Positions 1 to 8,891 of a stretch of 47,980 nt of DNA are shown one piece after another. Every line of letters begins with the position of its first letter. Positions within the stretch are counted from its first letter, which is position 1. The position numbers were made by a program, and so were the translations under genes. The stretch comes from DASWHX01 sp036397995. Lineage in GTDB: Bacteria; Bacteroidota; Bacteroidia; Cytophagales; Cyclobacteriaceae. The DNA is taken from assembly GCA_036397995.1 (NCBI GenBank), contig DASWHX010000030.1, forward strand, positions 1-47,980, written 5' to 3'. The notes below the pieces were generated by a model that saw nothing but the letters and a program-made list of their open reading frames with translations, was not told the origin of the DNA and did no database searches.

Positions 1-939
1 GTAGCTGGTGTGTCCAAACTGAGGATCCCAATCAATTCGTATATGGTTATTGTAAGGTGTCAGGGTCACGTTCAGCATCTCCTCGCAGGCATCGCCCCAC
101 CGGAAGGTGCGTACCTCGCTGTAGCCATCGTTCTTGTAGCGGTCATACCCTTCGGTGTTGGCGGCTTTTACCCGCCAGGCATACTGACGGCCCGGAACCA
201 GCATCGGATCGCTCAGGGTATAGAAATACGCCGTGTTGAAGGTGGTGGTTTCAAAGTACGGCTGGGTAGATGCCGCAATGTTGTAGGGATTGCTGCCCTC
301 GGGCAGTATCTCATAGAGTTGCAGGGTGTATTCGGTTAGTCCCATGTTGGGGGATTTCTGCCGGGGACTCCAGCTGAACTGGATGTTCTGCGGGTCCCGG
401 GCCACTAGTTTTTCTTCTTTCATGGGGTAGTTCAGAAACGGGGGATCGGCCAGGATGATCCAGGCCTGGGCCATGGCCGAATTACTCACTACCGAGGAGC
501 GGTAGTAGTCCAGCACCTGGATGGTGAACCGGTAAAAGCCTTCCGGCAGCATGCCCAGTCGCTGGTAATCCCGCTTGCTGATGCCCAGTAAGTCCAGGTT
601 TTCCAAACTGAAATAGGGCTGTAGATCTTCGGCGGTTAGTATATAAGGTGTGCCGCCACTGAGTGGAATGGGCTGGGGTAGAAAGGTGGATTTGGTTTTT
701 ATCGTGATGCCCACTCCTTCCACTATCAGCCTGAGCTTCACGGGGTACTGATTCTTGGTTAAATCAGTCAGCAGTAGTTGCACCTGCAGCAGATTACTGC
801 CCGGCATGCCATACTCATAAAGTGCCAGGGAATAGGGCGGATTCAGGAAGGCCGATACCTGCACGGGGGTTTGTTGTGCCATTAGAGCCAATGGAGCCAC
901 AAACACATAATAAAATATTAGAAAAAGTCTATTTATCAC
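1..939 (-). CDS. Secreted fibronectin-III/TANFOR-like surface protein, N-terminal 313 residues (partial)
   Basis: This reading frame is open from a GTG at 939 to the window edge, so only the N-terminus is present. Residues 1-21 form a signal peptide ending in ALMAQQ. The next ~130 residues (PYSLALYEYG, then PIPLSGGTPY and LPEGFYRFTIQVLDYY) resemble, from memory, the start of TANFOR-domain proteins of Bacteroidota. After about residue 165 a fibronectin type III-like stretch follows (IQFSWSPR, GRQYAWRVKA). Such proteins are large and surface-exposed or secreted; the function is unknown. The base composition is clearly GC-rich with G/C third positions, unlike every other gene here, which suggests transfer or special codon selection. 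The start is not certain: an ATG at 882 would cut the signal peptide, so GTG is preferred. The domain name is a pattern match, not a search result. Confidence 0.6.
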   Translation of the reverse strand, partial: MINRLFLIFYYVFVAPLALMAQQTPVQVSAFLNPPYSLALYEYGMPGSNLLQVQLLLTDLTKNQYPVKLRLIVEGVGITIKTKSTFLPQPIPLSGGTPYILTAEDLQPYFSLENLDLLGISKRDYQRLGMLPEGFYRFTIQVLDYYRSSVVSNSAMAQAWIILADPPFLNYPMKEEKLVARDPQNIQFSWSPRQKSPNMGLTEYTLQLYEILPEGSNPYNIAASTQPYFETTTFNTAYFYTLSDPMLVPGRQYAWRVKAANTEGYDRYKNDGYSEVRTFRWGDACEEMLNVTLTPYNNHIRIDWDPQFGHTSY

Positions 940-1121
940 AAAAAAAATAAGAAATACTTTGATAAATATCAAAATAAATCTAAATAGTGCAATCAAAAGA
1001 TGAAAATATTTCTTGAATTAGTAATAATTTTTGGGGGAATAACAGGAAATGTGCATCCCTGCCAGGCTTGTATTTAAGAACTCACGGAAAAATCACTGGA
1101 AGATGGTTTGATCAGGTTGAA

Positions 1122-2345
1122 TTAGAAGCGGGCTGCCATTATCAAATTCAAATCCTTATGTTTCATTTTGAATTTCTTGCCCAGAATTTCATTGGTCAGG
1201 CTGCCATTATAAATATATACGCCTTTCATAAACCACTTATGCGTAAAGATCATATCTTCAATTCCTCCATCCTCCGCAGCCCGCAAAATTGTGGGTGTGA
1301 AAATGTTGGATAACGCGGTTGTAGCGGTTCGTGCAACCCTGCTTGGAATGTTGGGAACACAATAATGAATTACATCATATTTTCTGAAGACAGGATTCTT
1401 ATGCGTTGTAATTCGGGAAGTTTCCACGCAGCCTCCCTGATCAATGCTGCAATCAATAATTACTGAGTTTGGCTTCATATTCATTACCATTTCTTCAGTA
1501 ATCAAAATTCTCCTTTGATTTTTATCCAGTCTCACAGCGCCTATAACCACATCCGCATTCTTCAGACTGTCACTAAGCGTCTTGGTATCAACTGTACTGG
1601 TGTAAACCTGCTGACCAAGCGCGTGTCGGATTCGTCTTAACTTATGAATATGGTTATCAAAAATCTGGATGTCTGCACCCAGGCCAAGCGCGGTTCTCGC
1701 CGCGTATTCGGCAACCGTTCCGGCACCGACGATAACAACCTGGGTAGGCGGAACCCCGGTAATGCCACCGAGTATTACTCCCCTGCCATCATTTACACTG
1801 GAAAGATATTCTGCGGCTATAAGCATTACTGTACTCCCGGCAATTTCACTCATGGCTCTTACAATCGGAAAGCCACCAACCTTGTCTTCAATAAATTCAA
1901 ATGCAATGGCCGTTATCCTTTTTGACATCAGCGTTTTTATGTACTCTGCATCCTGGTTTCCCAGCTGAAGGGCACTTAACAAAACTTTGCCTGGTCCCAG
2001 GTAGTCCATCTCTTTGGCAGTAGGCGGCTCAATCTTCAATAAAATCTGTGCATCATACGCTTCTTTCGGAGTATTCACTATCTCTGCTCCCGCTTCACTG
2101 TATTCATGGTCCGTAAATTTTGACTTTAGTCCGGCTCCTCTCTCCACCCTGATCCTATGGCCGTTGTTAGTTAGTAATTCTACGGCATCCGGTGTTAGTG
2201 AAACCCGGTTTTCCTGAAAGGAAATTTCTTTGGGTATGCCTATATAAAAAGAATTTTTCCCTGATTTTACTTTTTCAAGTTGTTCCTGAGGATATAACGA
2301 TCCCTTAACCAATTCTTCTAATCCTGATTTTTTCATTCTAGTCAT
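1122..2345 (-). CDS. ald: Alanine dehydrogenase (Ald/PntAA family)
   Basis: NAD-dependent alanine dehydrogenase converts alanine to pyruvate and ammonia; the family also includes the N-terminal part of transhydrogenase alpha. The 407-residue protein shows the family start IGIPKEISFQENRVSLTP near residue 35, then RVERGAG, and a Rossmann loop VGAGTVAEYAARTALGLGA near residue 205. It has about 30 more N-terminal residues than typical Ald (about 370), as is common in Bacteroidota members. The ATG at 2345 overlaps the end of tsaE by 8 bases; an in-frame ATG at 2336 would start just after the tsaE stop. It is the last gene of porX-tsaE-ald. A role in amino acid catabolism is inferred from family; a related reductase activity cannot be excluded from sequence alone. 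Confidence 0.85.
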   Translation of the reverse strand: MTRMKKSGLEELVKGSLYPQEQLEKVKSGKNSFYIGIPKEISFQENRVSLTPDAVELLTNNGHRIRVERGAGLKSKFTDHEYSEAGAEIVNTPKEAYDAQILLKIEPPTAKEMDYLGPGKVLLSALQLGNQDAEYIKTLMSKRITAIAFEFIEDKVGGFPIVRAMSEIAGSTVMLIAAEYLSSVNDGRGVILGGITGVPPTQVVIVGAGTVAEYAARTALGLGADIQIFDNHIHKLRRIRHALGQQVYTSTVDTKTLSDSLKNADVVIGAVRLDKNQRRILITEEMVMNMKPNSVIIDCSIDQGGCVETSRITTHKNPVFRKYDVIHYCVPNIPSRVARTATTALSNIFTPTILRAAEDGGIEDMIFTHKWFMKGVYIYNGSLTNEILGKKFKMKHKDLNLIMAARF

Positions 2346-2781
2346 TCCTGGTAATCTGAATTTTTCTTAAGTCTGACTCCTTCGACATAACAATTTTTAG
2401 ATAAACCTCAGGAAGCAAGTTAGGTATCTGATCCGGCCATTCAATCAAACATAAATTGCCCGAATAAAAGTATTCCTCATACCCGATATCCATTGCTTCA
2501 ATTTCATTTTCTATTCTGTAAAAATCAAAATGATTGATCTTTTTTGAATCTGAAATGAAATACTCATTTACAATATTGAAAGTAGGACTCGTAACGGAGC
2601 CCTTAACACTCAGGCTACTGCAAATTTCCTTAATCAGGGTTGTTTTACCAATTCCCATCTCACCGTAAAATAACCAGACTTTTATGTTTTCAGCAAAATC
2701 AATGATTTCCTTCGAAATACTTGGTAACTCGTTGATGCTGTGATACTTAATTTCTAATTCTCCGGCTGCTTTTTCAACCAT
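2338..2781 (-). CDS. tsaE: tRNA threonylcarbamoyladenosine (t6A) biosynthesis ATPase TsaE
   Basis: TsaE is the small ATPase that works with TsaB and TsaD to install t6A at position 37 of ANN-decoding tRNAs, in the cytoplasm. The 147-residue protein is of normal length and shows the Walker A loop GEMGIGKTTLIKEI (about residues 40-53), the conserved SPTFNIVNEY, HFDFYRI and the C-terminal LIEWPDQIPNLLP. The ATG at 2781 overlaps the 3' end of porX by 8 bases, and its own stop overlaps ald, so all three are probably co-translated. TsaB and TsaD are not in the window. Confidence 0.95.
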   Translation of the reverse strand: MVEKAAGELEIKYHSINELPSISKEIIDFAENIKVWLFYGEMGIGKTTLIKEICSSLSVKGSVTSPTFNIVNEYFISDSKKINHFDFYRIENEIEAMDIGYEEYFYSGNLCLIEWPDQIPNLLPEVYLKIVMSKESDLRKIQITRND

Positions 2782-4333
2782 TTTTCGAATTTAATGAAAT
2801 AATCGGAATAATCATTTCTTCCAATGAAACACCGCCATGCTGAAAGGTATCCTTATAATAGTTAACGTAGTAATTGTAGTTATTCGGATAGGCAAAGAAA
2901 TGATCCTCAACGGCGAAAACATAGGAAGTAGACACATTTATTTTAGGCAAATGAAAAGCTTCTGGTTTCTTACAAACCAGAATATCTCTTCCATCATACC
3001 CAAGGTTTTTCCCTTGCTTATACCTGAGGTTAGTGTTAGTATTTTTATCACCGATAATCTTAAATGGTTTTTTTACCCTGATAGTTCCGTGGTCAGTCGT
3101 TATTATTAAGCGGGCATTCATTTCCGCAATCTTCTTCAAAGATTCGAGCAATGGAGAATGGAGAAACCAGGACAAAGTTAAGGAGCGATAAGCGGATTCA
3201 TCGGGTGCCAATTCGCGAATCATGGCCATGTCAGTTCTTGCATGTGAAAGCATATCGACAAAATTGTACACTATAGCGTTAAGCTGATTGGCTCTCAGAT
3301 TGGGAATGGTATCAACAAGCTGTTTTCCCTGATTAACATGTTTTATTTTGACATAAGAGGCTTTTAGGTCCAGGTTGTTTCTTGCAAGCTGCTTTTCTAA
3401 AAATTCACTCTCAAAATTATTTTTGCCATCTTCAACATCTTCTCCAACCCAAAACTGAGGATAAGTATTTGCCATTTCCAACGGCAACATCCCGGAGAAA
3501 ATCGCGTTCCTTGCGTAGGCAGTTGTAGTTGGCAGAATGCTATAGTAATAATCCTCTTCTTCTATTGTGAAGTATTCCTGAATTACAGGCTCCAGTATTT
3601 TCCATTGATCATAACGCAAATTATCAATTACAAGAAAAAAGATTGGCCGGTCTTTATCCAGGTAGGGAAATACCTTTTTCTTCATTAATTGATGAGACAG
3701 CAACGGTTTATCACTTGCCGGATCGTTTAGCCAACTCTCATAATTCTGACTTACAAATCTGACAAAGTTTGAATTAGCTTCGGTTTTTTGCATGTCAAAA
3801 ACTTCAGCCATATCCCGGTTGTCAGAACTGTTGATGGCAAGTTCATAAAAAACGAGTTTCTTATAGATGTCGATCCACTCCTCATGGCTTAGTTCGCTAT
3901 TAAAAGCACTTGCTATACTGCGAAATTCCTGTTGATAACTGATGTTGGTCCGTTCTGTAATCAGTCGTTTGTTGTCCAGGATTTTCTTAACGGACAAAAG
4001 AATCTGATTCGGATTAAGAGGCTTTATAAGGTAATCTGCAATTTTCGCTCCGATTGCCTCCTCCATAATATGCTCTTCTTCACTCTTGGTTATCATAACT
4101 ACTGGAAGATTGGGCTTACTGCTTTTTATATGATTCAACGCCTGCAAACCACTCATACCCGGCATATTTTCATCCAGGAAAACAACATCAAAATTTTGCT
4201 TTTCACACATGTCAATAGCATCAGCACCACTATTTACAGGAGTTACATTATATCCCTTTTTGTCAAGGAACAGGATGTGTGCCTTAAGTAAGTCTATCTC
4301 ATCATCTGCCCACAAAATATTATATCTTTGCAT
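2774..4333 (-). CDS. porX: PorX-type response regulator with PglZ phosphodiesterase domain (type IX secretion regulator)
   Basis: PorX is a cytoplasmic response regulator that controls type IX secretion, with PorY as its kinase in Porphyromonas. Residues 1-120 are a REC domain with acidic pair D10-D11, phospho-acceptor D54 in VVFLDENMPG, and K in the DYLIKP motif. From about residue 155 a PglZ (alkaline phosphatase superfamily) domain follows, with metal-site motifs VIDNLRYDQW, ITTDHGT and the C-terminal HGGVSLEEMIIP. The total of 519 residues matches PorX length. A TTG at 4342 is possible, but ATG at 4333 gives the usual family start MQRYNILWADDE. It leads the porX-tsaE-ald operon and is divergent from the HD gene. 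No DNA-binding domain is present, so any transcription effect must go through a partner such as a sigma factor. Confidence 0.9.
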   Translation of the reverse strand: MQRYNILWADDEIDLLKAHILFLDKKGYNVTPVNSGADAIDMCEKQNFDVVFLDENMPGMSGLQALNHIKSSKPNLPVVMITKSEEEHIMEEAIGAKIADYLIKPLNPNQILLSVKKILDNKRLITERTNISYQQEFRSIASAFNSELSHEEWIDIYKKLVFYELAINSSDNRDMAEVFDMQKTEANSNFVRFVSQNYESWLNDPASDKPLLSHQLMKKKVFPYLDKDRPIFFLVIDNLRYDQWKILEPVIQEYFTIEEEDYYYSILPTTTAYARNAIFSGMLPLEMANTYPQFWVGEDVEDGKNNFESEFLEKQLARNNLDLKASYVKIKHVNQGKQLVDTIPNLRANQLNAIVYNFVDMLSHARTDMAMIRELAPDESAYRSLTLSWFLHSPLLESLKKIAEMNARLIITTDHGTIRVKKPFKIIGDKNTNTNLRYKQGKNLGYDGRDILVCKKPEAFHLPKINVSTSYVFAVEDHFFAYPNNYNYYVNYYKDTFQHGGVSLEEMIIPIISLNSKNG

Positions 4334-4351
4334 ATATGCCAATTACAACTT

Positions 4352-4379
4352 CGAAGATACTTAATATTTTTTACTTCAA
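4352..4379 (-). promoter_or_regulatory. Possible Bacteroidota promoter for porX
   Basis: Reading the minus strand, TATCTTCG (4352-4359) matches the -7 consensus TAnnTTTG at seven of eight positions, with TTG 17 bases upstream (4377-4379). It lies about 18 bases before the porX ATG, which would give a very short leader. The match is suggestive only. Confidence 0.3.
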
Positions 4380-4405
4380 ATCGTCTAAAAATTCTTCCGA
4401 AAACT

Positions 4406-5632
4406 TTGAATAAGAAAAAAATTATTAATGACCCCGTGTTGGGTTTCATTACCATTAATTCTGACCTGATACTAAAGTTAATTGATCATCCTTATTTACA
4501 AAGATTGCGGCGGATAAAACAACTTGGCCTGACAGAATTTGTTTATCCAAGCGCGGTGCATACCCGCTTCCATCATGCACTTGGAGCGATGCATTTAATG
4601 GAGCTCGCGCTTAACAGTCTGCGATCAAAAGGAATCAAAATAACTGATGATGAATATGAGGCCGCGCTGACCGCCATTTTGCTTCATGATATCGGCCATG
4701 GCCCATTGAGTCACACCCTTGAATATTCACTGACGGAAAGAGTTGAGCATGAGATGATTACCGTTCTGATAATGCAAAAACTTGATCAGGAATTTGGTGG
4801 AAGGCTGAAGCTGTCGATCCGAATTTTCAAAGGTGATTATGAAAGAAACTTTTTTCACCAGTTAGTAGCAGGTCATTTTGATATCGACAGAATGGATTAC
4901 CTGAAGCGGGACAGCTTTTATACCGGAGTGTCCGAAGGTAATGTTGGAGTAAGTAGAATAATCCACATGTTGAATGTTGTTGACAATGAACTTGTGGTAG
5001 ACGAAAAAGGAATTTATAATATTGAAAATTTCCTTATAGCCAGGAGATTCATGTATTGCCAGGTATACTTACATAAGACCACAGTAGCTGCTGAAAAGAT
5101 GATGGAAAATCTCTTTGCCAGAGCGAGGTTTCTATTAAAAAGTAATTCAGCTCTTGTTGTTCCTCCGGCATTAAAACCATTCCTTGTGAAAAGGATTTCT
5201 GCAAACGATTTCCAGAAAGATAATTTGGTACTTGAGAATTTTTTGAATCTTGATGACTCTGACATTTGGGAAGCTTTGAAAAATTGGAAATCCTCATCTG
5301 ATAAAATATTATCAGATCTATCAAACTGGATTTTGAACCGGAGGCTTTTCACCATTGAGATGTCAGGAGCTCCTTTTGATGCGGCGCTGATTGATAATGC
5401 ACAGAAAAAAATATCTGAAGTGTTTGAAATAGATAATCCTGCTACTCAATACTATTTCTCACACGGCCTGCTTTTTAATTCAGCATATGGTGGTCATTAT
5501 GGTCCGATTAAGGTATTAACTAAAAAAGGTTTGATACTACTCGAAGATCTGTCAGAGGTACCGGCCATTTCAGAATTAAGCAAAATTGTGCGAAAATATT
5601 ACCTATGCTACCCTAAAAATGTATCTTTGTGA
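4406..5632 (+). CDS. HD domain phosphohydrolase (COG1078, YwfO/dGTPase-like)
   Basis: A metal-dependent HD-family phosphohydrolase related to dNTP triphosphohydrolases; the exact substrate is not known. With the TTG start at 4406 the protein has 408 residues and begins LNKKKIINDPVLGFI, the usual family start. HD ligands are visible at H56-H57 (TRFHHALGAMHL), H94-D95 (LLHDIGHGPLSH) and the later GHFDIDRMDYLKRD. A TTG at 4328 would add 26 residues lacking family character and would overlap the divergent porX start. No in-frame ATG exists before the first motif. The gene sits directly upstream of the lpx cluster; in my recollection this order is common in Bacteroidota, so it may be co-transcribed with lpxD. 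A link to lipid A synthesis is unproven. Confidence 0.85.
   Translation: MNKKKIINDPVLGFITINSDLILKLIDHPYLQRLRRIKQLGLTEFVYPSAVHTRFHHALGAMHLMELALNSLRSKGIKITDDEYEAALTAILLHDIGHGPLSHTLEYSLTERVEHEMITVLIMQKLDQEFGGRLKLSIRIFKGDYERNFFHQLVAGHFDIDRMDYLKRDSFYTGVSEGNVGVSRIIHMLNVVDNELVVDEKGIYNIENFLIARRFMYCQVYLHKTTVAAEKMMENLFARARFLLKSNSALVVPPALKPFLVKRISANDFQKDNLVLENFLNLDDSDIWEALKNWKSSSDKILSDLSNWILNRRLFTIEMSGAPFDAALIDNAQKKISEVFEIDNPATQYYFSHGLLFNSAYGGHYGPIKVLTKKGLILLEDLSEVPAISELSKIVRKYYLCYPKNVSL
5622..5629 (+). promoter_or_regulatory. Candidate -7 element for lpxD
   Basis: TATCTTTG fits the Bacteroidota -7 consensus TAnnTTTG exactly and overlaps the last codons and stop of the HD gene. No TTG lies at the expected distance; TTA is found about 20 bases upstream. 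A start site near 5636 would give a leader of about 30 bases before lpxD. Confidence 0.4.
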
Positions 5633-5666
5633 GCCTTGAGAAATGATTTTTTATTGAATTAACCTT

Positions 5667-6713
5667 ATGGAGTTTAGTATTGAAGAAATCGCCGTAATTG
5701 TTGGGGGAGAGATAGAAGGCAATGGCAGTGATACTATTAATAAACTGAGCCGGATTCAGGATGCTAAAGAGGGAAGCATTTCTTTTTTAGCAAATCTAAA
5801 ATACGAGCCTTTCATATATAAAACAGAAGCCACAGCAATCATTGTAGGAACAGAGTTTAAGGCTAGAAAGAAACTTAATGTAACACTTATCAGGGTTGAA
5901 GATCCGTATGTTGGATTTACTCTTCTACTCGAAGAATATCACAGATTGATTAGTCTGCAGCGCGAGGGAGTAGAGGAACCAAGTTACCTGGGTAATAACA
6001 CAACAATAGGTGAAAAGATTTATCGGGGAGCGTTTTCCTACATTGGCTCCAATGTGAAGATCGGCGATAACGTAAAAATTTATCCTCAGGCATACATTGG
6101 GGATAATACGACTGTAGGCAATAATACTATTATTCATAGCGGAGTTAAAATCTACCCGGGAACCAAAATCGGAACTGATGTTGTATTGCACGCCGGAGCC
6201 GTTATCGGAAGTGATGGTTTTGGATTTGCACCTCAGGATGACGGTTCATACAAGACAATTCCCCAGATGGGTAATGTAATAATTCACGATAAAGTAAGTA
6301 TTGGAGCCAACACTACTATCGATTGCGCCACACTCATTAATGATTCAACCGAAATCGGAGAGGGAACGAAGTTGGATAATTTAATTATGATTGCTCATAA
6401 TGTTCATATAGGTAAGAATACAGTTATAGCAGCCCAGTCAGGCGTTTCGGGTTCTACCAGGGTTGGAGACAATTGTGTAGTTGCAGGCCAGGCAGGAATT
6501 ATTGGGCATCTCGAGATTGCCAACAATACTACGATAGCCGCGCAATCAGGAGTTGGAAAAAGTATAAAAGAACCCGGCCAGGTTTTGATGGGAAGCCCGG
6601 GCTTCGACCATAAACAGTATTTGAGAGTCTATACTGTCTTCAAAAAATTACCCGATTTGGAAAGCAGAATTAAAGAACTTGAGCAAAAAGTACTAAATTT
6701 GCCGACCATTTAG
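5667..6713 (+). CDS. lpxD: UDP-3-O-acylglucosamine N-acyltransferase LpxD
   Basis: LpxD adds the second 3-hydroxyacyl chain, to the 2-amino group of UDP-3-O-acyl-glucosamine, in lipid A synthesis; it is a soluble trimer. The 348-residue protein has the N-terminal uridine-binding domain (GSISFLANLKYEPF, about residues 36-50) followed by many left-handed beta-helix hexapeptides (IGDNVKIYPQAYIGDNTTVG). The catalytic histidine is expected in MIAHNVHIGKNTVIAAQSG, and GMVGGQ-like oxyanion turns appear as VVAGQAGIIGH. A short C-terminal helix (LESRIKELEQKV) closes the protein, as in other LpxD. It is followed after 7 bases by lpxC/fabZ. Length and motifs are normal. Confidence 0.95.
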   Translation: MEFSIEEIAVIVGGEIEGNGSDTINKLSRIQDAKEGSISFLANLKYEPFIYKTEATAIIVGTEFKARKKLNVTLIRVEDPYVGFTLLLEEYHRLISLQREGVEEPSYLGNNTTIGEKIYRGAFSYIGSNVKIGDNVKIYPQAYIGDNTTVGNNTIIHSGVKIYPGTKIGTDVVLHAGAVIGSDGFGFAPQDDGSYKTIPQMGNVIIHDKVSIGANTTIDCATLINDSTEIGEGTKLDNLIMIAHNVHIGKNTVIAAQSGVSGSTRVGDNCVVAGQAGIIGHLEIANNTTIAAQSGVGKSIKEPGQVLMGSPGFDHKQYLRVYTVFKKLPDLESRIKELEQKVLNLPTI

Positions 6714-6720
6714 GGGTTTC

Positions 6721-8115
6721 ATGTATACCAATCAGCACACTATCAGGAAATCAGTAACTCTTTCCGGTGTAGGATTACACACAGGAGTTCAAGCTAACAT
6801 GACTTTTGTTCCAGCACCGGTGAACCACGGAATAAAGTTTCAGCGCGTTGACCTGGAGGGTCAGCCGATTGTAGAAGCGGATGTTGATAATGTGGTTGAT
6901 TTATCAAGAGGCACAACTATTGAAAAAAACGGGGCGCGTGTAAATACTGTGGAACATACGCTGGCTGCATTAGTTGGGCTCCAAATTGATAATATCCTGA
7001 TTCAACTGGATGGCCCTGAACCTCCGATTATGGATGGAAGTTCAAAACCCTTTGTAGAAATTCTCCGGGATGCCGGATGTATTGATCAAAAAACTCCACG
7101 GAACTTTTTTGAAGTGCAGGAAAGTATCTTTTATCGTGATGGATCAAGGGATGTGGAAATTGCAGCACTTCCTCTGGACGATTATCGACTAACAGTAATG
7201 ATCGATTATAAATCTCCGGTTCTGGGAAGTCAGCATGCTTCGCTAAATGATATATCCCAATTTGACAAGGAAATAGCCAGTTGCAGAACTTTTTGTTTCC
7301 TTCACGAATTGGAAATGCTGCATAAGAATAACCTCATCAAAGGCGGCGATCTAAATAATGCCATTGTAGTTGTTGACAGGGTAGTTGAAGACCATGAACT
7401 TGAAAGTCTGGCAAAACTCTTCAACAAGCCCAAAGTGGAAGTAAAAAAAGAAGGCATCTTAAATAATGTTGAGCTCCGGTATAAAAATGAACCCGCGAGA
7501 CACAAACTATTGGATGTGATTGGAGATCTTGCCCTGGCCGGAAGACCGATAAAAGCACAAATTCTTGCCGCAAGACCGGGCCACGCGGCAAATGTTGCAT
7601 TTGCCCGAAAGCTGAAGAAAGCTATGCAGGCAGCAAAGTCTCATGAAGTTCCAAAATTTGACCCCAATTCTCCGGCAGTTGTCGACATTAATAATATCCT
7701 TACCACTCTGCCACACAGGTTTCCATTTTTAATGGTTGATAAGATTTTCCACCTGGATGAAAAAAGTGTAGCCGGGATAAAAAATGTTACCATAAATGAA
7801 CCCTATTTCCAGGGGCATTTTCCTGGAAATCCAGTAATGCCAGGGGTGCTCCAGGTTGAAGCCATGGTACAGGTGGGCGGTATCCTGGTTCTGAATACTG
7901 TGAGTGACCCGGAAAATTACTGGACTTATTTTCTGGCTATAGAGAATTTTAGATTTAGAAAAATGATTAGACCTGGCGATTCTCTGATTATTAAATGCGA
8001 ATTATTATCTCCCATCAAAAGAGGTATTGCAAAAATGGAAGGCAGAGCATACGTCGGGAATACTCTTGTGTGTGATGGAGTGATGACAGCAAGTATTGTT
8101 AGGAAAGATTCATGA
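6721..8115 (+). CDS. lpxC/fabZ: Bifunctional LpxC deacetylase / FabZ 3-hydroxyacyl-ACP dehydratase
   Basis: Two enzymes are fused in one 464-residue protein, a known Bacteroidota arrangement. Residues 1-305 are LpxC, the zinc deacetylase for the first committed step of lipid A synthesis: VEHTLAAL (zinc His), a GGDLNNAIVV stretch, RHKLLDVIGDLAL (zinc His and Asp) and GHAANVAFAR. Residues from about 325 are FabZ: LPHRFPFLMVDKI, then GHFPGNPVMPGVLQVEAM with catalytic H366 and the downstream Glu. FabZ dehydrates 3-hydroxyacyl-ACP, the same acyl donor pool used by LpxA and LpxD, so the fusion ties fatty acid elongation to lipid A synthesis. The last four bases overlap the lpxA start (ATGA), indicating coupled translation. 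Confidence 0.96.
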   Translation: MYTNQHTIRKSVTLSGVGLHTGVQANMTFVPAPVNHGIKFQRVDLEGQPIVEADVDNVVDLSRGTTIEKNGARVNTVEHTLAALVGLQIDNILIQLDGPEPPIMDGSSKPFVEILRDAGCIDQKTPRNFFEVQESIFYRDGSRDVEIAALPLDDYRLTVMIDYKSPVLGSQHASLNDISQFDKEIASCRTFCFLHELEMLHKNNLIKGGDLNNAIVVVDRVVEDHELESLAKLFNKPKVEVKKEGILNNVELRYKNEPARHKLLDVIGDLALAGRPIKAQILAARPGHAANVAFARKLKKAMQAAKSHEVPKFDPNSPAVVDINNILTTLPHRFPFLMVDKIFHLDEKSVAGIKNVTINEPYFQGHFPGNPVMPGVLQVEAMVQVGGILVLNTVSDPENYWTYFLAIENFRFRKMIRPGDSLIIKCELLSPIKRGIAKMEGRAYVGNTLVCDGVMTASIVRKDS

Positions 8116-8891
8116 ACCAGCCCTTAGCTTACATACATCCTTCTGCTAAAATCGCCCGGAATGTTGTAATTGAACCATTTACTGTAATTCATCAAAATGT
8201 TGAAATTGATGAAGGTACCTGGATTGGGTCAAACGTTACAATTTTTGAAGGAGCAAGAATTGGAAAAAATTGTAAGATTTATCCCGGGGCTGTCATCTCA
8301 GCGATTCCACAAGATTTGAAGTTTGGCGGTGAAGATACCACCACCGAAATCGGTGACAACACTGTGATCAGAGAATTCGTTACAATCAGCCGTGGTACGG
8401 TTGATAGATACAAAACAGTAATTGGAGCCAATAATTTGCTTATGGCTTATGTGCACGTGGCTCACGACTGTCAAATCGGAAACAATTGCATTTTAGCCAA
8501 CGCAGTGCAATTGGCAGGCCATGTTCAAATTGATGATCACGCTATTATTGGTGGGGCAAGTGCTGTTCACCAGTTTGTTAAAATCGGAGCTCATGTAATG
8601 ATTTCCGGTGGCTCATTGGTAAGAAAAGATGTGCCGCCTTATACTAAAGCCGCCCGTGAACCACTAACCTATTGCGGCATTAATTCCATAGGACTCAGGA
8701 GAAGAGGATTTGAATCTGAAAAAATTACCGAGATCCAGGAAATATACCGCTATATATTCCTCAAAGGCCACAACAATTCTGATGCGCTTGATTTTGTTGA
8801 AATCGATCTGCCCCCATCAAAAGAAAGGGATGAAATTATCCGCTTCATCAGGAATTCCGACAGGGGTGTAATGAAAGGTTATAGTCACTAA
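8112..8891 (+). CDS. lpxA: UDP-N-acetylglucosamine acyltransferase LpxA
   Basis: LpxA transfers a 3-hydroxyacyl chain from ACP to UDP-GlcNAc, the first step of lipid A synthesis. The 259-residue protein is a left-handed beta-helix with repeated hexapeptides (YIHPSAKIARNVVIEPF, IGSNVTIFEGARIGKN). The catalytic His is expected in MAYVHVAHDCQIGNNC and the acyl pocket in GGASAVHQFVKIGAH. The C-terminal helical part (NSIGLRRRGF) is present. It overlaps lpxC/fabZ by four bases and its stop shares one base with the next gene's ATG. Full length, nothing unusual. Confidence 0.96.
   Translation: MNQPLAYIHPSAKIARNVVIEPFTVIHQNVEIDEGTWIGSNVTIFEGARIGKNCKIYPGAVISAIPQDLKFGGEDTTTEIGDNTVIREFVTISRGTVDRYKTVIGANNLLMAYVHVAHDCQIGNNCILANAVQLAGHVQIDDHAIIGGASAVHQFVKIGAHVMISGGSLVRKDVPPYTKAAREPLTYCGINSIGLRRRGFESEKITEIQEIYRYIFLKGHNNSDALDFVEIDLPPSKERDEIIRFIRNSDRGVMKGYSH

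Noticed and set aside
1644..1925. Open frames on the opposite strand of ald, and similar long frames inside other genes
   Set aside because: They lie inside well-conserved genes, have no family motifs and follow from codon bias of the true frame.
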